Positions 1 to 6,562 of a DNA stretch of 6,925 nucleotides are shown piece after piece. A program made the translations under genes and the position numbers. Each line of letters opens with the position of its first letter. The stretch's first letter is position 1. The notes under the pieces were generated by a model that was not told the origin of the DNA, did no database searches, and saw only the letters and a program-made list of their open reading frames with translations. Source of the DNA: RGIG5612 sp045627365. Its GTDB lineage: Bacteria; Bacillota; Clostridia; Lachnospirales; Lachnospiraceae. The stretch lies in NCBI GenBank assembly GCA_045627365.1, contig JAZQNN010000021.1, forward strand, positions 1-6,925, written 5' to 3'.

Positions 1-613
1 GCCCTGAGGAACAGTATCTTAAGGACCAGCTCGATTTTCATAAAATAAGAAGAGACGTTTCCAAAAACGTTGATTTTGCGGCACTTGAGCAGATAGATAA
101 CCAGTCATATGATTATGGCTTTTCAGCGGACAGAGATGAGCCGAACAGACCGATCCTGAACTTGTTCAGAGAATGATAGACGAAGGACATGAGGTCGGCA
201 ATCACACCTGCTCGCATCCGTCGGGCGGTATCCCGCAGATAGGAATGCAGGCAATGTTTGACGACGTCAAAAAGCTCGATGACCGGCTTTACAATGAATT
301 CGGTTATCAGATGAGGCTGTTCAGATATCCTGAGGGAGTGCAGAGCGAGCGCGGTGACGTGCTTCTCAAACAGATGGGCTATACGCCGGTATTCTGGTCT
401 TTCTGCCACACGGATTACTATGTTAATGACCAGCCGGATCCGGCCGACGCGCTTGAGGGCTGCGTTCAGTGGCTGCATCCGGGAGCTGTTTATCTGCTGC
501 ACGCCGTGTCTTCGACGAATACGGAAATACTTGGAGATTTTATTGATCGGGCAAGAGCCGAGGGCTATGAATTTGGCCTTCCTGAGGACCTCGTGACAGA
601 GGAATTATACTGA
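1..613 (+). pseudogene. PdaA-like polysaccharide (peptidoglycan) deacetylase, 5'-partial and internally deleted
   Basis: Family role: NodB-fold deacetylases of the PdaA type remove the N-acetyl group from muramic acid in peptidoglycan, in spore formers on the way to muramic-delta-lactam of the cortex. What is seen: the frame starting at position 3 encodes a PdaA-like N-terminal segment ending in YDYGFSADRDEPNRP (about 108-152) and then stops at TGA 174-176. From 152 a different frame continues with DPELVQRMIDEGHEVGNHT, keeping the NHTCSHP zinc-binding motif, RLFRYPEG (motif 3), TPVFWSF and HPGAVYLLHAVSSTNTE (the Leu-x-His motif), and ends at TGA 611-613. Missing between them is the block that normally holds the TFDEGYENGYT-type motif with the catalytic Asp; by recollection of the family about 60-65 residues are gone, and the frame change requires a deletion of 3n+1 bases. 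An ATG at 173 overlaps the upstream stop (ATGA), so a 146-residue protein could be called, but it would lack half the active site. Probably non-functional, unless the junction is an assembly error. Confidence 0.82.
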
Positions 614-619
614 TTTTTA

Positions 620-2176
620 ATGCTGAAGTTCAACTTTACCAAAGAAACGAAAAAAAAACTGATAATCATCGCAGGAGCAGTCATGGCGGGCATAATTCTT
701 GTCGCCTGCATAGTGGCGCTAGTTAAGGGAAAAACGCCGAAAGAGCCGGAAACAACAACTCCAACAGAAACGGAGACCGAGACAACGACAGAGTCTATGG
801 AAGATCATGTAAGGCGTGTATTAAGGAGCGCGACCTCAGGCGAGATAGCTGTTGTTATCGGTGATACGGTCATAGATGATGAACTGGCGTTTAAGAAAGA
901 CGGGCAGATCTACATCGGATACCATGTTCTGAAGGACTATGTTGACGAGCGCATTTACGTGGACGCGGAGGATGGCCTGGGGATCTTCACAAATGCCACC
1001 GATATGATCGTTGCCGAGAAGGGCAAGACCGGCTACACGGTAAACGGTCAGAAGAAGACCACATCATACAAGGCCTTTGTGGAGAAGAACGGAAGAACAT
1101 ATGTCGCGTTGGAGTTCGTCGAAACATTTGCCCATTCGCGTCACAAAGAGATAAACGAGCCGGCCTATGTTGCCATTGAGCCTGATACAAGCGGCAGGGA
1201 CGCGGCCGAGTACACCGTCTGCCATCCGTTTGACAGCGTTATATTGGGATGGGCGTTTATCAATTCCATGGATGAAAATGATGCCTACTTTGAATTGACC
1301 GCGAACACACCCGGACTCAATGTTTACTCTCCGACGTGGTATTTCCTGGCCAATGGGGACGGCGGTGTCAACATGCTTTCAGACGGCAAGTATGTCGAGG
1401 AGGCTCATAAAGACGGAATTCAGGTTTGGGCTTTGTTCAGCGACGTTGATTACGGTTATGTCTCCTCGATGCTTTCAAGCACATCCAAAAGGACCGAGGT
1501 TATCGATAAGATCATGGATGATATGCTGCTGGAGGACATCGACGGCGTTAATATTGATTTTGAGAGAATAACAAGTGCCATCGGCGATGACTACATTCAG
1601 TTCCTGAGGGAGCTGTCCATCAGATGCCGCAAGGAAGGCAAAGTCCTGTCGGTCGACAACGTTCCGCCTTACGAGTCGCGTGCGTGCGACCATATCGAGG
1701 AGCAGGGCAGGATATGTGATTACGTGTGCATTATGGCGTATGACGATTTTGTCGGGACCGGCGAGATCGGGCCCAACTCGTCGCTGCCTTTCTATAAGAA
1801 AGTGGCCGACATGTCAGTAGCCAAGGTCGCATCGGACCGGCTTCTTATGGGAGTGCCGTTCTATTCGCGCATCTGGTACTATATTCCCGATGAAAACGGA
1901 AAAATGACCGGCCTTAACAACTCTGCTTACGTCATGGGAAGCGGAGAGCGAAAGGTCGAAGAATACGGATCGAGCCTTGTCTGGGACAAGGAGCTTGCTC
2001 TTCATTACGGCAAATTCATGCTCGGCGAGGAGACCGCCGAAGGCTGGTTTGAAAGCGTGGAGTCCATAAAGATCAAACTGGAGGCATTGAAGCCGTACAA
2101 GGTGGCCGGCGTCGCATGCTGGGCGCTGGGACAGGAAGACCCGGAAGTTTGGGAAGTAATCAATCGATTTTATTGA
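620..2176 (+). CDS. Membrane-anchored GH18 family glycosidase with stalk-like N-terminal domain
   Basis: Likely hydrolyses beta-1,4-linked GlcNAc-containing glycans at the cell surface, probably peptidoglycan. The 518-residue product begins with a lysine-rich N-terminus and one hydrophobic segment (about 14-35), followed by a Thr/Glu linker (about 42-60). A region at about 75-190 resembles the copper-amine-oxidase-N-like stalk domains of Firmicutes wall proteins (repeated 'NG..YV.L' strands). The GH18 barrel spans about 200-518. Its catalytic signature is DGVNIDFE, with Glu315 as the expected acid and Asp313 next to it. MAYDD (372-376), GVPFYSRIW (411-419) and the terminal strand GVACWALGQED (497-507) are also typical. 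YaaH/SleL spore hydrolases share the DGVNIDFE form, but no LysM repeat is visible here. The gene starts 6 bases after the broken deacetylase. The only Shine-Dalgarno-like AGAGGA (598-603) is 16 bases from the ATG, so initiation may rely on coupling. The family is confident; the exact substrate is not. Confidence 0.9.
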   Translation: MLKFNFTKETKKKLIIIAGAVMAGIILVACIVALVKGKTPKEPETTTPTETETETTTESMEDHVRRVLRSATSGEIAVVIGDTVIDDELAFKKDGQIYIGYHVLKDYVDERIYVDAEDGLGIFTNATDMIVAEKGKTGYTVNGQKKTTSYKAFVEKNGRTYVALEFVETFAHSRHKEINEPAYVAIEPDTSGRDAAEYTVCHPFDSVILGWAFINSMDENDAYFELTANTPGLNVYSPTWYFLANGDGGVNMLSDGKYVEEAHKDGIQVWALFSDVDYGYVSSMLSSTSKRTEVIDKIMDDMLLEDIDGVNIDFERITSAIGDDYIQFLRELSIRCRKEGKVLSVDNVPPYESRACDHIEEQGRICDYVCIMAYDDFVGTGEIGPNSSLPFYKKVADMSVAKVASDRLLMGVPFYSRIWYYIPDENGKMTGLNNSAYVMGSGERKVEEYGSSLVWDKELALHYGKFMLGEETAEGWFESVESIKIKLEALKPYKVAGVACWALGQEDPEVWEVINRFY

Positions 2177-2177
2177 T

Positions 2178-2184
2178 AAAGGAG
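2178..2184 (+). promoter_or_regulatory. Ribosome binding site that decides the peptidase start
   Basis: AAAGGAG lies 9 bases before the ATG at 2194. An earlier ATG at 2187 is only 2 bases from this site and opens a six-codon frame that stops at once, so 2194 is the supported start. The site directly follows the tandem stops TGA-TAA of the glycosidase gene. Confidence 0.8.
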
Positions 2185-2193
2185 ACATGAACT

Positions 2194-3888
2194 ATGAAAT
2201 TTTCTGATATGCCTTATGAAAGACCGGACATTGAGAAAGCATTTGCGGAGGCCGACGCTCTTGTTGAAAAGCTGAGCAAAGCGCTAAGCTTCGAAGAGGC
2301 AGATGCTGTATTCCTCGAGAAAGAGAAATTCTATGGCCATATCGATACAATGGCGACTCTCGCGAGCACCAGGCATTCGATCGATACGAGGATAGAATTC
2401 TACGATCAGGAAAATACGTTCTGGGATGAGACGCAGCCGAAGCTTGAAGAATACAGACAGAAATGGACGGCAGCAATGCTTGCGTCGCCTTTCAGGAAGG
2501 ACTTTGCAGATAAATACGGAGACCTGATGTTCGTTAACGCCGAGATCGCGCTTAAGACATTCTCTCCGGAGATCATTGACGAGCTTCAGCAGGAAAATCA
2601 GCTTGCCAATGAATATGAAAAACTCCTGGCATCCGCGCAGGTAGCTTTCGAGGGAAAGACCTACACGCTGAGCCAGCTGACCCCGTTCAAATCCGACCCT
2701 GATGACGCAAGGAGGCTTGCCGCATGGAAGGCTGAGGGCCAGTGGTACAAGGACAATCAGGCTGCTCTGGATGATTATTATGACCGTCTGGTCAAGCTCA
2801 GGGATTCCATGGGCCGCAAGCTGGGTTACGATGGATATACAGAGCTTGGATATTACCGCATGAACAGGAACTGCTACACTAAGGAGGACGTTGCCAAATT
2901 TCGCGAAGCCGTTCAGAAGTACCTCGTTCCTGTTGCTGACAAGGTCATGAGAAAACAGGCCGAGAGAATAGGCTGCTCTTATCCTTTGTCATTTGCGGAC
3001 GCTGCTCTTGAGTTCCGCACCGGCAACCCGCGTCCTGTGGGGACTCCGGATGAAATACTGGCGCAGGGACTTAAATTCTATAACGAGCTTTCTCCTGAGA
3101 CGGGAGAATTTTTCCAAATGATGATGGACAACGAGCTTCTGGACGTTCTTTCGACAGAAGGAAAGTGTGCCGGAGGATATTGCACAGACCTGGCAGATTA
3201 CAAGGTTCCGTTTATTTTCGCCAACTTTAACGGCACGCAGGGCGACGTTGAGGTCGTAACCCATGAGGCGGGCCATGCTTTTGCGGACTATATGAACAGA
3301 GACCGTATTCCGAGCGAATACGCATGGCCGAGCATGGAAGGCTGCGAGGTCCACTCAATGAGTATGGAATTCTTCGCGGAAGGCTGGGCAGAAGGATTTT
3401 TCGGTCCGGATACGGAAAAATTCCTGTACAGCCATCTTGCCGGAGCGATCAAGTTCATTCCTTACGGAACCATGGTCGATCACTTCCAGCATATCGTGTT
3501 TGAAAAGCCGGAAATGACTCCTGCCGAGCGACACGGCGTATGGAAAGAATTGCTCGGCGTCTACATGCCGTGGATGAAGCTGGACGGCGATATTCCGTTC
3601 TACAGTGACGGCGAGGGCTGGCAGAGACAGCATCACATTTATTCGATGCCGTTCTACTATATCGATTATTGTCTGGCACAGACGGTTTCGCTTGAATTCT
3701 GGGCAATGATCCGGAAGGATCAGAAGGACGCCTGGGAGCATTACATGGCTTACACCAGACAGGGAGGAAGTCTTGTATTTACCGAACTTCTGGCCAATGC
3801 AGGTCTGATCAGTCCGTTCGATGAAGAATGCCTCAAGACTGTCTGTGAGGCAGCTAATAAGCGTCTGGACGAATTCTCGATCGATTGA
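2194..3888 (+). CDS. M3 family oligoendopeptidase (PepF-like)
   Basis: A zinc metallopeptidase expected to act in the cytoplasm on short peptides, for example after uptake or during protein turnover; no signal peptide or membrane segment is visible. The product is 564 residues, close to the usual size of PepF/M3 enzymes. The N-terminal helical region (about 1-200) is followed by the catalytic M3 domain. The metal site is HEAGH (His357, Glu358, His361) inside EVVTHEAGHAFADY. The third ligand is probably Glu385 in GCEVHSMSMEF, 24 residues further on. A His/Tyr-rich stretch HHIYSMPFYYIDYCLAQ (480-496) matches the substrate-binding region of M3 enzymes. The gene follows the glycosidase by 17 bases with a strong ribosome binding site, so the two are probably co-transcribed, but a functional link to the cell wall is not evident. 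No truncation or missing key residue is seen. Confidence 0.95.
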   Translation: MKFSDMPYERPDIEKAFAEADALVEKLSKALSFEEADAVFLEKEKFYGHIDTMATLASTRHSIDTRIEFYDQENTFWDETQPKLEEYRQKWTAAMLASPFRKDFADKYGDLMFVNAEIALKTFSPEIIDELQQENQLANEYEKLLASAQVAFEGKTYTLSQLTPFKSDPDDARRLAAWKAEGQWYKDNQAALDDYYDRLVKLRDSMGRKLGYDGYTELGYYRMNRNCYTKEDVAKFREAVQKYLVPVADKVMRKQAERIGCSYPLSFADAALEFRTGNPRPVGTPDEILAQGLKFYNELSPETGEFFQMMMDNELLDVLSTEGKCAGGYCTDLADYKVPFIFANFNGTQGDVEVVTHEAGHAFADYMNRDRIPSEYAWPSMEGCEVHSMSMEFFAEGWAEGFFGPDTEKFLYSHLAGAIKFIPYGTMVDHFQHIVFEKPEMTPAERHGVWKELLGVYMPWMKLDGDIPFYSDGEGWQRQHHIYSMPFYYIDYCLAQTVSLEFWAMIRKDQKDAWEHYMAYTRQGGSLVFTELLANAGLISPFDEECLKTVCEAANKRLDEFSID

Positions 3889-3941
3889 CGGAATTCTATA
3901 TATTTATATCTATAAATTGATTGTTAATTATGAGACAGTAC

Positions 3942-3971
3942 TTGAATATATGCAAAAAACTAGTGTATAAT
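3942..3971 (+). promoter_or_regulatory. Sigma-A type promoter of the CoA gene cluster
   Basis: A -35 box TTGAAT (3942-3947) and a perfect -10 box TATAAT (3966-3971) are separated by 18 bases in the only sizeable intergenic gap of the window. The region just upstream (3895-3930) is very AT-rich, which could aid polymerase binding. Transcription would start near 3978, leaving a leader of about 65 bases before the ATG at 4043. This is a sequence match only. Confidence 0.7.
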
Positions 3972-3978
3972 TTTACGC

Positions 3979-3998
3979 GGAATATTTTGCGATATTCC
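3979..3998 (+). promoter_or_regulatory. Perfect 7-bp inverted repeat at the expected transcription start
   Basis: GGAATAT (3979-3985) and ATATTCC (3992-3998) are exact reverse complements around a 6-base spacer, TTTGCG. The dyad begins 7 bases after the -10 box, so it covers the start site and first leader bases. It could be an operator for a dimeric repressor or a small leader hairpin. No T-run follows, so it is not an intrinsic terminator. Confidence 0.5.
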
Positions 3999-4042
3999 CC
4001 CATACTTTTAATCTAATAAAACTTTTAAGGGAGGTTTTTATA

Positions 4043-5221
4043 ATGGGTGCACTGGATGGATACAAAGTATTAGATTTTTCAACACTTCTTCCTGGACCAT
4101 ACGCAACAATGACGCTTGCTGATATGGGCGCAGAAGTACTGAAAGTCAGCAGCAAGGACAAATGGGATCTTGTAGTTAACTGGCCGCCTGTAATCGAGGG
4201 CGCAAAGGTTACCGGAGCTCAGGGATGGCTCGGAAGAAACAAGAAGACTATCTACCTCAACATGAAGAAAGCTAAATCAGTTGAAGCAGTTAAGAAGCTT
4301 GTTCAGGAATACGATATCGTAGTTGAGCAGTTCAGACCTGGCGTTATGGACAAACTCGGAATCGGTTACGAAGCTCTTAAGGCAGTTAACCCAAGAATCA
4401 TTTACTGCGCAATCACAGGTTATGGACAGAACGGCGTATTCTCAATGAAGGCCGGCCATGACATCAACTATCTTTCAAGAGCAGGTATCTCTTATGCAGC
4501 AGGAAGACAGAACGGCGGACCAAGCCTTTACAACTTCCAGATCGCTGACGTAGCTGGCGGATCAATGAACGCTATCGCATCTATTCTTGCAGCTATCATC
4601 TACAGAGAGAAGACCGGCAAGGGCCAGTTCATCGATGTTTCTATGCAGGACAGCGTTATCCCGTTCAACTCAATGGACGGCGCTAGCTTCTTCGCAGGCG
4701 GCCCAATGCCTACACGTGAGAGCGGAGCTCTTAACGGCGGCGAGATCTACGATTTCTATGAGTGCAAAGACGGACAGTTCATGTCAGTTGGTTCTCTTGA
4801 GCCGAAGTTCTTTGCAGGACTTTGCAACCTTATGGGTCATCCTGAGTGGGCTGACGGCGCTATCCTTAAGGATAAGGCTAACATCCCGATGGTTAAGAAG
4901 ACCTTCAAGGATACATTCCTTACCAAGACCCGCGATGAGTGGACAGTTCTTGCAGCTCCTTATGATGCCTGCATCGAGCCGGTTATGAATCTTGAGGAAG
5001 TTTCCAACGACGAGCACCTCGTATCAAGAGGAATGTTCCCGGAGGTTGACGTTCCTGTTTCAGACGGCGTTAAGATCAAGCAGCTCGGCTGCCCGTTCAA
5101 CCTTTCAGAGTGCATGCCTGAGTACAAATGGGCAGGATATCCTGAAGGATATCATACAAACGAGATTCTTTCCGGACTTGGCTACAGCGAGGAAGATATC
5201 AAGGAAATGGTTGAGAAATAA
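4043..5221 (+). CDS. Alpha-methylacyl-CoA racemase-like protein (CaiB/BaiF fold)
   Basis: Expected to interconvert the (R)- and (S)-forms of a 2-methylacyl-CoA in the cytoplasm by removing and returning the alpha proton. The 392-residue product has the family N-terminus LDGYKVLDFSTLLPGPYATMTLADMGAEVLKV. The racemase catalytic set known from mycobacterial MCR and human AMACR is recognisable: His139 in GHDINYLSRAG, Asp169 in FQIADVAGG and Glu253 in VGSLEPKFF. Plain class III CoA-transferases share the Asp but normally carry GYD or GFD where this protein has GHD, which argues for racemase over transferase. Start: AAGGGAGG (4027-4034) sits 8 bases before the ATG. It is the first gene behind the promoter at 3942-3971 and is followed by a paralogous transferase. 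Automated annotation would probably say 'CaiB/BaiF CoA-transferase'. The substrate is unknown; branched-chain or sterol-side-chain acyl-CoAs are known for the family. Confidence 0.88.
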   Translation: MGALDGYKVLDFSTLLPGPYATMTLADMGAEVLKVSSKDKWDLVVNWPPVIEGAKVTGAQGWLGRNKKTIYLNMKKAKSVEAVKKLVQEYDIVVEQFRPGVMDKLGIGYEALKAVNPRIIYCAITGYGQNGVFSMKAGHDINYLSRAGISYAAGRQNGGPSLYNFQIADVAGGSMNAIASILAAIIYREKTGKGQFIDVSMQDSVIPFNSMDGASFFAGGPMPTRESGALNGGEIYDFYECKDGQFMSVGSLEPKFFAGLCNLMGHPEWADGAILKDKANIPMVKKTFKDTFLTKTRDEWTVLAAPYDACIEPVMNLEEVSNDEHLVSRGMFPEVDVPVSDGVKIKQLGCPFNLSECMPEYKWAGYPEGYHTNEILSGLGYSEEDIKEMVEK

Positions 5222-5234
5222 TTATCACAATGTG

Positions 5235-5264
5235 GGGCGGCTTAGGCAGGCTGCTTAGCCGCCC
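5235..5264 (+). terminator. GC-rich intergenic hairpin, terminator- or attenuator-like
   Basis: Outer arms GGGCGGCT (5235-5242) and AGCCGCCC (5257-5264) pair perfectly over 8 bp. After one bulged T, AGGCA (5244-5248) pairs with TGCTT (5252-5256, one G-T wobble) around a GGC loop, giving a near-continuous 13-bp stem. It starts 14 bases after the racemase stop. The nearest T-run (TTTTT, 5279-5283) is 14 bases beyond the stem, so it is a poor classical terminator. A partial terminator, or an mRNA-stabilising or processing element that sets different expression of the flanking genes, fits better. Confidence 0.5.
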
Positions 5265-5299
5265 GAGATATAAGTCAGTTTTTCGAAAGGAGTTCATTT

Positions 5300-6538
5300 A
5301 TGAACAATACAAAACCATTAGCAGGCGTTCATGTGCTTGATCTTGGACAGTATATTTCCGTTCCGGCTGCAACCGTTATCCTTGCAAGCTGGGGCGCTGA
5401 AGTTATTAAAGTTGAGTCGGTAGCCGGTGACCCTATGCGTCTTATCGGATCTACTCTCGGAATGATCTGCAAAGATGATCATAACTCATTCTTTGGCCAT
5501 TACAACGTTAACAAGAAGGTAATCAACCTTAACCTTAAAGACCCGAAGGGTGCTGAGGTTATGCAGAAGCTCCTTGCATGGGCAGACGTTTTCGCTACTA
5601 ACTGGCGTCCAAAGGCTCTTGCTAAGAACGGTCTTGATTATGAAACACTTCATGCAAAATATCCACGTCTTATCTGGGCAGCGATCAACGGATTCGGCAA
5701 CTATGGTCCTGAGAAGGATGATGCCGGATACGATACAGTAGCTTACTGGTCACATTCAGGAATGCAGATCGACCAGTCAGAAGGCGGCGGAGCAGAGGGC
5801 GCTTCACCTGCAATTCCTTTCTATGGAATCGGTGATAACTCTACAGCTTCTACTCTCGCAGGCGCTATCGGAACAGGCCTTTACCAGAGAGAAAAGACCG
5901 GTGAAGGATGCCAGATCTTCGCATCACTTTACGGTCAGGCAGTATGGGCAGCAGGCTGCGACCTTATGTCATGCCAGTACAACCCACACGAGATCTATCC
6001 TAAGACAAGAACCAAGCCGGCTTCACCTGTATGCAACACATACAAGACCAAGGACGGCGCATGGATCAACACCAGTATTTTCGATGCAAAGATCTACCCT
6101 AAGTACTTAAGAGCAGTCGGCAGAGAAGACCTTATGGAAGATCCTCGTTTCAACAATCCTGACGGCGCTACAGCTAACCGTGATGAAATGTTCCACATTA
6201 TCGAGAACGGTTTCGCTCAGTACACAGAGGAAGAGATGTGCAAGAGACTTCAGGAGAACGATGTTGCATTCTCAAAGATCTACCACGTTTACGATGTAGT
6301 TACAGACGAGCAGGCTCTTGCAAACAACATGATCTATCCTGTTACTCACAGAGACGGAACCACGACCATGTTCCCGGCTCCTCCTGCAACATTCGGAGAC
6401 AAGCCTGAGCCTGAAGTTAACATTCCTTACAGCCGTGTTGGCGAGCACTCATTCGAGGTTCTCGAAATGATGGGCTACACCAAGGAAGAAGCTGAAGAAA
6501 TGCTTGCAAATGGCGTAATCGCTCAGTGGAAAGACTGA
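5300..6538 (+). CDS. Class III (CaiB/BaiF family) CoA-transferase, FldA/HadA-like
   Basis: Expected to move CoA from an acyl-CoA donor to a carboxylic acid. The 412-residue protein has the family start PLAGVHVLDLGQYISVPAATVILASWGAEVIKVE. The probable catalytic Asp179 lies in YGIGDNSTA, and further family segments are TNWRPKALAKNGLDYETL (100-117), AGYDTVAYWSHSG (142-154) and LYQREKTGEG (194-203). It carries GYD where its neighbour carries GHD, and Asp262 (IFDAKIY) at the place of the racemase Glu, so a transferase role is favoured. The middle part (PKTRTKPASPVCNTYKTKDGAW) recalls FldA and HadA of clostridial amino-acid reduction, but the dehydratase genes that accompany those are not in view. 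Start: AAAGGAG (5286-5292) is 7 bases before the ATG. Codon use is strongly biased: I see only CTT, CTC and rare TTA for Leu and no CTG, suggesting high expression. The substrate is not determined. Confidence 0.88.
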   Translation: MNNTKPLAGVHVLDLGQYISVPAATVILASWGAEVIKVESVAGDPMRLIGSTLGMICKDDHNSFFGHYNVNKKVINLNLKDPKGAEVMQKLLAWADVFATNWRPKALAKNGLDYETLHAKYPRLIWAAINGFGNYGPEKDDAGYDTVAYWSHSGMQIDQSEGGGAEGASPAIPFYGIGDNSTASTLAGAIGTGLYQREKTGEGCQIFASLYGQAVWAAGCDLMSCQYNPHEIYPKTRTKPASPVCNTYKTKDGAWINTSIFDAKIYPKYLRAVGREDLMEDPRFNNPDGATANRDEMFHIIENGFAQYTEEEMCKRLQENDVAFSKIYHVYDVVTDEQALANNMIYPVTHRDGTTTMFPAPPATFGDKPEPEVNIPYSRVGEHSFEVLEMMGYTKEEAEEMLANGVIAQWKD

Positions 6539-6562
6539 TAAAGAATTAAAGGAGAGAAAAAC

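Noticed and set aside
135..176. Programmed ribosomal frameshift in the deacetylase
   Set aside because: A slippage would restore the frame but cannot supply the missing conserved block, and no slippery heptamer is seen at the junction.
701..712. Lipobox-like LVAC (residues 27-30) of the GH18 protein, suggesting a lipoprotein
   Set aside because: The Cys is followed by further hydrophobic residues (IVALV) within one continuous membrane segment, which fits an uncleaved anchor better. Not fully excluded.
1814..2188. Long minus-strand reading frames opposite the glycosidase, peptidase and deacetylase genes
   Set aside because: Their products resemble no known family, have no ribosome binding site and lie antisense to genes with clear conserved motifs; they are by-products of the coding strand composition.
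2187..2207. ATG at 2187 as the peptidase start
   Set aside because: It is out of frame with the peptidase, stops after six codons and lies only 2 bases from the ribosome binding site.
3890..3920. AT-only dyad (AATT.TATA ... TATAAATT) after the peptidase gene as a terminator
   Set aside because: The pairing is all A-T with a bulge and a 10-base loop, and no T-run follows; it would hardly fold. No convincing terminator is seen after the peptidase gene.
4043..6538. Bile-acid inducible (bai) operon, because of the CaiB/BaiF family membership
   Set aside because: No baiB, baiCD, baiE, baiA or baiH-like gene is in view, and the first protein carries racemase residues. The family name alone is not evidence.
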